Shown: positions 60,362 to 64,000 of the stretch, in pieces
Numbering within the stretch: the first letter of the stretch is position 1
Layout: each line of letters starts with the position of its first letter
NCBI GenBank assembly: GCA_017303475.1
Contig: JAFLBO010000009.1
Span: 1 to 64,000, forward strand
Direction of reading: 5' to 3'
Length of the DNA stretch: 64,000 nucleotides
Origin: Chitinophagales bacterium
Lineage (GTDB): Bacteria > Bacteroidota > Bacteroidia > Chitinophagales > Saprospiraceae
Notes under the pieces: model-generated
Database searches by the model: none
What the model was told of the DNA's origin: nothing
What the model saw: only the letters and a program-made list of their open reading frames with translations
Program-made: the position numbers and the translations under genes

Positions 60362-61342
60362 GTGAATAAACAGCTTTCCGGATGGTTATCAGCGCTGCGG
60401 ATTGGAAGTCATTCCTTTCCGGCCACGCTGTTGCTGCTGCTGATTGCTGTTGGCGCCAGCTGGTGGTTGTTGCCAATGTTCAGCTATGTGCTGGGTTCGG
60501 GCTGGGTGGCTAAAATGGTGGTTTTAGTGGTTATTTTTGGGGGTATTTTGTTGTTTAAAAACCTCATTTTCAAGGGCATATACAAAAATCCACACCTGGA
60601 CGGGGAGGCCGCGTTGCTGGAGTATCTGGTGCAGCAAAACCACTCCGGCGCCCCGGGCGAGGAGGAGGTAGAAATGGAGTTGCTGGAAAATGCCTTACAT
60701 CTCAAGCAGGTGCGCGCGCACGATTGCATGGCTCCGCGCAATGAAATTGTACACATAGATGTAAATGCACCGGTGTCGGAATTGCGGGAATTATTTATCC
60801 AAAGCGGTCTTTCGCGTATTCTGGTTACTGCTGCCGGCGATCTGGACCGGGTGCTTGGCTATGTACACGTGCAGCAGCTGTTCCGGCAGCCCCGGGATAT
60901 TCACAACATGGTGATGCCCATCACTTTTGTTCCGGTGAGCATTCAGGCTAATGATTTGCTGAACAAGTTTGTAAAAAACCGCACCAATATTGCCTGTGTG
61001 GTGGATGAATACGGCAGTATTGCCGGATTGGTGACGCTGGAGGACGCGCTGGAGCAATTGTTTGGTAAAATTGACGACGAGCACGACCAGGAGGAGTTTA
61101 TAGAGGCTCAGGTGTCGGATAAGGAGTTCATTTTTTCCGGCAGGCTGGAAATACAGTACCTCAACGAAAAATACCCGCAGCTCAACCTCCCCACAGGCGA
61201 ATACAATACCCTTTCAGGCTACATTGTGGCGGCCACTCAAACCATTCCTGAGCAGGGATTGCGCATTCCGCTGGATGGCAAAACATTTCTGTTGGAACTG
61301 GTAAGTGACCGGAAGATTGAGACTATCCGGGTAATGCTCTAA
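60362..61342 (+). CDS. CorC/HlyC-type CBS-domain membrane protein, short form
   Basis: 326 residues. Two or three hydrophobic helices at the N-terminus (FPATLLLLLIAVGASWWLL, MVVLVVIFGGILLF) replace the usual four-helix DUF21 domain. Then come a paired CBS domain (MAPRNEIVHIDVNAPVSELRELFIQSGLSRILVT in parts and IACVVDEYGSIAGLVTLEDALEQLFG) and a C-terminal CorC_HlyC transporter-associated domain (YNTLSGYIVAATQTIP). Such proteins follow lptC in many Bacteroidota. The start GTG at 60362 sits directly after a repeat; no better start was seen. DUF21 may have been lost in the rearrangement, or the gene is a natural short form. Confidence 0.82.
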   Translation: MNKQLSGWLSALRIGSHSFPATLLLLLIAVGASWWLLPMFSYVLGSGWVAKMVVLVVIFGGILLFKNLIFKGIYKNPHLDGEAALLEYLVQQNHSGAPGEEEVEMELLENALHLKQVRAHDCMAPRNEIVHIDVNAPVSELRELFIQSGLSRILVTAAGDLDRVLGYVHVQQLFRQPRDIHNMVMPITFVPVSIQANDLLNKFVKNRTNIACVVDEYGSIAGLVTLEDALEQLFGKIDDEHDQEEFIEAQVSDKEFIFSGRLEIQYLNEKYPQLNLPTGEYNTLSGYIVAATQTIPEQGLRIPLDGKTFLLELVSDRKIETIRVML

Positions 61343-61375
61343 AAAAGCGAAAGGCCTCCCACGGCAGGGAAGCCT
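61340..61375 (-). terminator. Terminator of the crp-like gene
   Basis: Stem AGGCCTCCC/GGGAAGCCT (61352-61375; one mismatch) with ACGGCA loop. On the minus strand it runs into TTTCGCTTTTTTAG. Confidence 0.6.
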
Positions 61376-61456
61376 CCACGCATTCAAACTTGCAGCGAAT
61401 TTTTTTGTGTTTATTATGTAAGGGCAACTATGGTCTTTTGTAGTCCCGCGCGTCCA

Positions 61457-62137
61457 TTAGGCCAGCTTTTCCACATCGCGGATAAGGATGCTGTTTCTGT
61501 TGAAATAGATGAGGTTTGAGCGTTTGAGTTCGTTGAAAACAGAAGTCACCGTTTGGCGGCTGGTGCCTGTGAGGCTGGCAATTTCCTGCTGGGTGAGGTG
61601 GTGTTTCACCAGGGTTTCAAACCCCACCCGCCGACCCTCGCGGGTTGCGGTTTCCTGCAGAAATTCGATGATGCGCTCACGGGCGTCTTTTACCACCAAC
61701 TTAGCCAGGCGTTCTTCTACGCGCTGCAGGCGTTGGGAGATATGTGTCATACAGGCAAATACCAATCGCTGATTTCCCTGCATTAATTGATGAAAATCGG
61801 TAAGCTTGACGGTCAGGTATTCTGCGCCGTCATGCAGACTTTGGGCAAACTCACTGCGTTTGGTTTCTCCGGCCAGAGCCAGATCGCCAAACATCATTTC
61901 AGGAGCAATCAGCTCCTTGATGATTTCGCGGCCTTCGCTGGAAAAAGTGCCAGTCTTGATCCGGCCTTTTACCAGGAAATACAGGTTCTCAGCTGTTTCG
62001 TCGGGCACAAATACGAAGTGGTAACGCGGGGCTGTTTTGTATTGAGCAGCATCCGCAAATTGCGCCAGTTCTGTTTCATTCAGTGAACCGAACATGGGCA
62101 GACTCTTCAGGAAGTTGATCTTAGCATTCTTGTCCAT
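61457..62137 (-). CDS. Crp/Fnr-family transcriptional regulator
   Basis: 226 residues. An N-terminal cNMP-binding fold (ENLYFLVKGRIKTGTFSSEGREIIKELIAPEMMFGDLALAG seen in parts), a dimer helix (LMQGNQRLVFACMTHISQRLQRVEERLAKL) and a C-terminal winged helix with LTQQEIASLTGTSRQTVTSVFNELKR. Only one Cys, so no Fe-S cluster as in Fnr. The cAMP-contacting residues are not certain. A minus-strand TACTTTTG at 62177-62184 may be its -7 element. Confidence 0.9.
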   Translation of the reverse strand: MDKNAKINFLKSLPMFGSLNETELAQFADAAQYKTAPRYHFVFVPDETAENLYFLVKGRIKTGTFSSEGREIIKELIAPEMMFGDLALAGETKRSEFAQSLHDGAEYLTVKLTDFHQLMQGNQRLVFACMTHISQRLQRVEERLAKLVVKDARERIIEFLQETATREGRRVGFETLVKHHLTQQEIASLTGTSRQTVTSVFNELKRSNLIYFNRNSILIRDVEKLA

Positions 62138-62251
62138 GGGCGTTAGTTTTTGCGTTGATTAATAAAATTGACAGTACAAAAGTACCCGGGCATAATTCTA
62201 TTGAAAAGGACAAATTTGCGGGATTGTCGGGTTTAAATTTTAATTAAAAAC

Positions 62252-62300
62252 ATTGCAATTGATTGATTTACACAAAAATAAATTGCCATTGATTAAATTA
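62252..62300. promoter_or_regulatory. Direct repeat in the crp/SprB-like intergenic
   Basis: ATTGCAATTGATTGATTTA (62252-62270) and ATTGCCATTGATTAAATTA (62282-62300) match at 15 of 19 bases and start 30 bases apart in an AT-rich divergent intergenic. This is a candidate for a regulator-binding tandem site. Confidence 0.35.
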
Positions 62301-62339
62301 AACTGTGGCGTTCTTTTGATAATACCCAACAATAATTCC

Positions 62340-62369
62340 TTGTTTATTGGCGCATTCCGCCCAACTTTG
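62340..62369 (+). promoter_or_regulatory. Promoter of the SprB-like gene
   Basis: TTG at 62340-62342, 19-base spacer and CAACTTTG at 62362-62369 (one mismatch to TAnnTTTG). Leader of about 30 bases before the ATG at 62406. Confidence 0.55.
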
Positions 62370-62405
62370 TGCTGGTTGGGCCAACATTCCAATGTCTTTC
62401 GTCCC

Positions 62406-64000
62406 ATGAATATCCGATTACTATTAGGCGGGATCTTCTTTTGCCTGCCTCAATTGCTTACAGCTCAGAATTGTCCGAATCCCATTACCCTGGATGGCGT
62501 TTTGGTAACCAACACCCTATGTGGTGTATCTACCGGCACGGTAATCATTACACCGAACGGAAATGCCGGGTCTTATTCGTACGGTTGGACTCCTAATGTG
62601 TCTAATTCCAATGTGGCATTGAACCTGGCTGCCGGCACCTATAAAGTGCATATTACCCGGAACAATAACCCTAATTGTACGCTGGACACCCTGATTCTGG
62701 TGAACAACAGCAATGGTCCGCAGGTGACAGCCACCATTGGCGCGGCACAGTGCCTGGCCAACAACGGGACCATCAGTTTATCGCCCGCCAACCTGTTGTA
62801 TAACTGGAGCAACGGCGGCAACGGGCCATCCATTGCCGGACTTCAGAGCAAGAATTATTACGTAACGGTAACCAACCCGTCTAACGGCTGTTTTTCGGTG
62901 TTTAAGTATTTCGTGCCCCGCGATTTAAACGCGTTAAACGTCAGCGCGCAAGTGCTAAACCAGTCTAAATGCGGCAAAAACAATGGCCGGGCGCTGGTGA
63001 GTGTAAACGGAGGCTCCGGGCAGTACACATACAATCCGGGGCCGGGTCCGCAGTACAACAACCTGGCTCCGGGCAATCATACGGTGCAGGTGCTGGATCT
63101 GGTGACTGGTTGTTCTGGTTCGGTGAGTTTCACCATTCAGGATTTGCCGGTAAGCGGTTCGGTGAGCGTAACGCCCAATAACGGCAAATGCGCAGGACAG
63201 TCGGGCGGTTTTGTTTCGTTTGATGTTACGCCAGGCGCCAATTTTACCTTACCCTACGTTTTTACCCTTGAAGACGCCCTGGGGAACAGTTATTCGCCCG
63301 GAAGTTTGCCCGGAGGACAGTATTTTCTTCAAATTCTGGACGCCGATGGCTGCCCTTTGCCTGAAGAAACGTTTGTGATTCAGGAGCCGCCGGCCTTCAA
63401 TTCCCAGGTGCAGGCTTTCCCGGAAACTTGTGTGGAAAAAGGGCAGATACAACTCCAGATTTCAGGCGGCAATGGCTCGCCATTTTTAGTCAACTGGACA
63501 GATATGCCGGGCGACGATAATCCGGAAGATCGCACAAACCTGGCGGCCGGTATTTATTCGGCGGTGGTGTACGACTCGCTTTTTTGCGCGTATCCCTTGA
63601 ACAATATTCAGGTATTGGGGCAGTGCAGCAGCGCTGATCTGGTGCATTTGGTATTGCCGGTGAACAGTTCTGATGTGTATTGTGTGCCCAGGCCGGTAGG
63701 ACTTCCACAGGCGGGTACAGTGTTCGGATTGGTTGGCGGCGGCAGCAACGGCAATTCTGCCTACGGCAGTTGGGTACTTAACAACAATGGGTGTTTGACC
63801 TACCAGGCGGGTAGTCTGGCAGGATTTGCGGTGGATACCATTTGTGTAAAACGCAGTGCAGCGGCTTTGGGCCTGAATGATACGGTTTGTGTGGTAGTGA
63901 GTATTACCCAACAGGCGCTTAGCAAGCAGGCGGTATTTTTTACGGTACAGGTGGATGAATCGGCCAGCGCATGCGGCACTATTCCGCCGGGGTTCAGTAC
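62406..64000 (+). CDS. Large SprB-repeat-like surface protein, truncated by the window edge
   Basis: An open frame of 531 codons from the ATG at 62406 runs off the right edge with no stop. A signal peptide (MNIRLLLGGIFFCLPQLLTA) is followed by repeated immunoglobulin-like units with paired Cys and phrases such as AAGTYKVHITRNNNPNC, LQSKNYYVTVTNPSNGC, LAPGNHTVQVLDLVTGC, LPGGQYFLQILDADGC and LAAGIYSAVVYDSLFC. This SprB/choice-of-anchor style repeat occurs in gliding-motility adhesins and other T9SS cargo of Bacteroidota. The C-terminal sorting domain would lie beyond the window. Confidence 0.75.
   Translation, partial: MNIRLLLGGIFFCLPQLLTAQNCPNPITLDGVLVTNTLCGVSTGTVIITPNGNAGSYSYGWTPNVSNSNVALNLAAGTYKVHITRNNNPNCTLDTLILVNNSNGPQVTATIGAAQCLANNGTISLSPANLLYNWSNGGNGPSIAGLQSKNYYVTVTNPSNGCFSVFKYFVPRDLNALNVSAQVLNQSKCGKNNGRALVSVNGGSGQYTYNPGPGPQYNNLAPGNHTVQVLDLVTGCSGSVSFTIQDLPVSGSVSVTPNNGKCAGQSGGFVSFDVTPGANFTLPYVFTLEDALGNSYSPGSLPGGQYFLQILDADGCPLPEETFVIQEPPAFNSQVQAFPETCVEKGQIQLQISGGNGSPFLVNWTDMPGDDNPEDRTNLAAGIYSAVVYDSLFCAYPLNNIQVLGQCSSADLVHLVLPVNSSDVYCVPRPVGLPQAGTVFGLVGGGSNGNSAYGSWVLNNNGCLTYQAGSLAGFAVDTICVKRSAAALGLNDTVCVVVSITQQALSKQAVFFTVQVDESASACGTIPPGFS

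Noticed and set aside
1..64000. tRNA or rRNA genes
   Set aside because: No T-loop plus acceptor-stem arrangement or rRNA-like conserved sequence was noticed in any gap, but a covariance search was not possible.

Overview
The window is chromosomal DNA from a member of the Bacteroidota. Four sequence signs support this. Type IX secretion system (T9SS) genes are present (porV, porU and a porW/sprE-like gene), and so are at least four secreted proteins with T9SS C-terminal sorting domains. There are SprB-like and DUF7619-like surface proteins. Promoters fit the Bacteroidota pattern TTG-N19-21-TAnnTTTG (clearest before pyk and acpP). Single-gene housekeeping loci are interspersed with lipoproteins. 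Base composition looks close to balanced. A lineage near Saprospiria/Chitinophagia is a reasonable guess but only an inference. No rRNA, tRNA, CRISPR array, prophage or complete insertion sequence was seen.

Layout. 0-10.4 kb: a T9SS cargo protein, two unknown genes, an RsmI-type methyltransferase bracketed by two copies of a hairpin repeat, an MFS transporter, pyrD, two tandem Cys/Lys-rich mini-proteins, yidD and an orphan response regulator. 10.4-15.5 kb: hemW, a divergent HxlR-qorB pair with palindromic operators, and a TetR regulator with one operator in its own promoter and another in the promoter of the thioesterase/DinB operon that follows; that operon has a leader of overlapping mini-ORFs. 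15.6-20.2 kb: a BNR-repeat T9SS cargo, an alpha/beta hydrolase and heme A synthase.

20.2-25.1 kb: an 800-base gene-free stretch holds a cluster of DnaA-box-like 9-mers next to a very AT-rich tract. About 4.5 kb away are two perfect 16-bp parS palindromes. Together these suggest a chromosome origin/partition region. Between them lie a Tat-exported GH109-type protein, an HtrA-like protease and an aldehyde dehydrogenase. 25-36.8 kb: an OmpA/PD40 protein, the T9SS genes porV-porU (with a MITE-like element abutting the porV stop codon), a lipoprotein, the porW-like gene and truA.

36.9-49 kb: a polytopic GT-C-like protein, a dihydroorotase homologue that has lost its metal ligands, an EamA transporter, purD, two Cys-rich exported proteins, a T9SS-sorted metzincin protease, further secreted proteins and a DUF4159 protein. 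49-62 kb: an M3 peptidase, an AhpD-like protein, a class I glutamine amidotransferase, acpP, pyk, a TPR histidine kinase, a GyrI-like protein, Mn-type sod, lptC with a CorC-like gene, and a Crp/Fnr regulator. The window ends inside a large SprB-repeat-like surface protein.

A theme across the window is a set of short-unit degenerate repeats (units such as CCGTCCA, CATCGTC, CTTCAAACCC, CACTAAG). They build intergenic hairpins that often start at, or supply, the stop codon of the adjacent gene.
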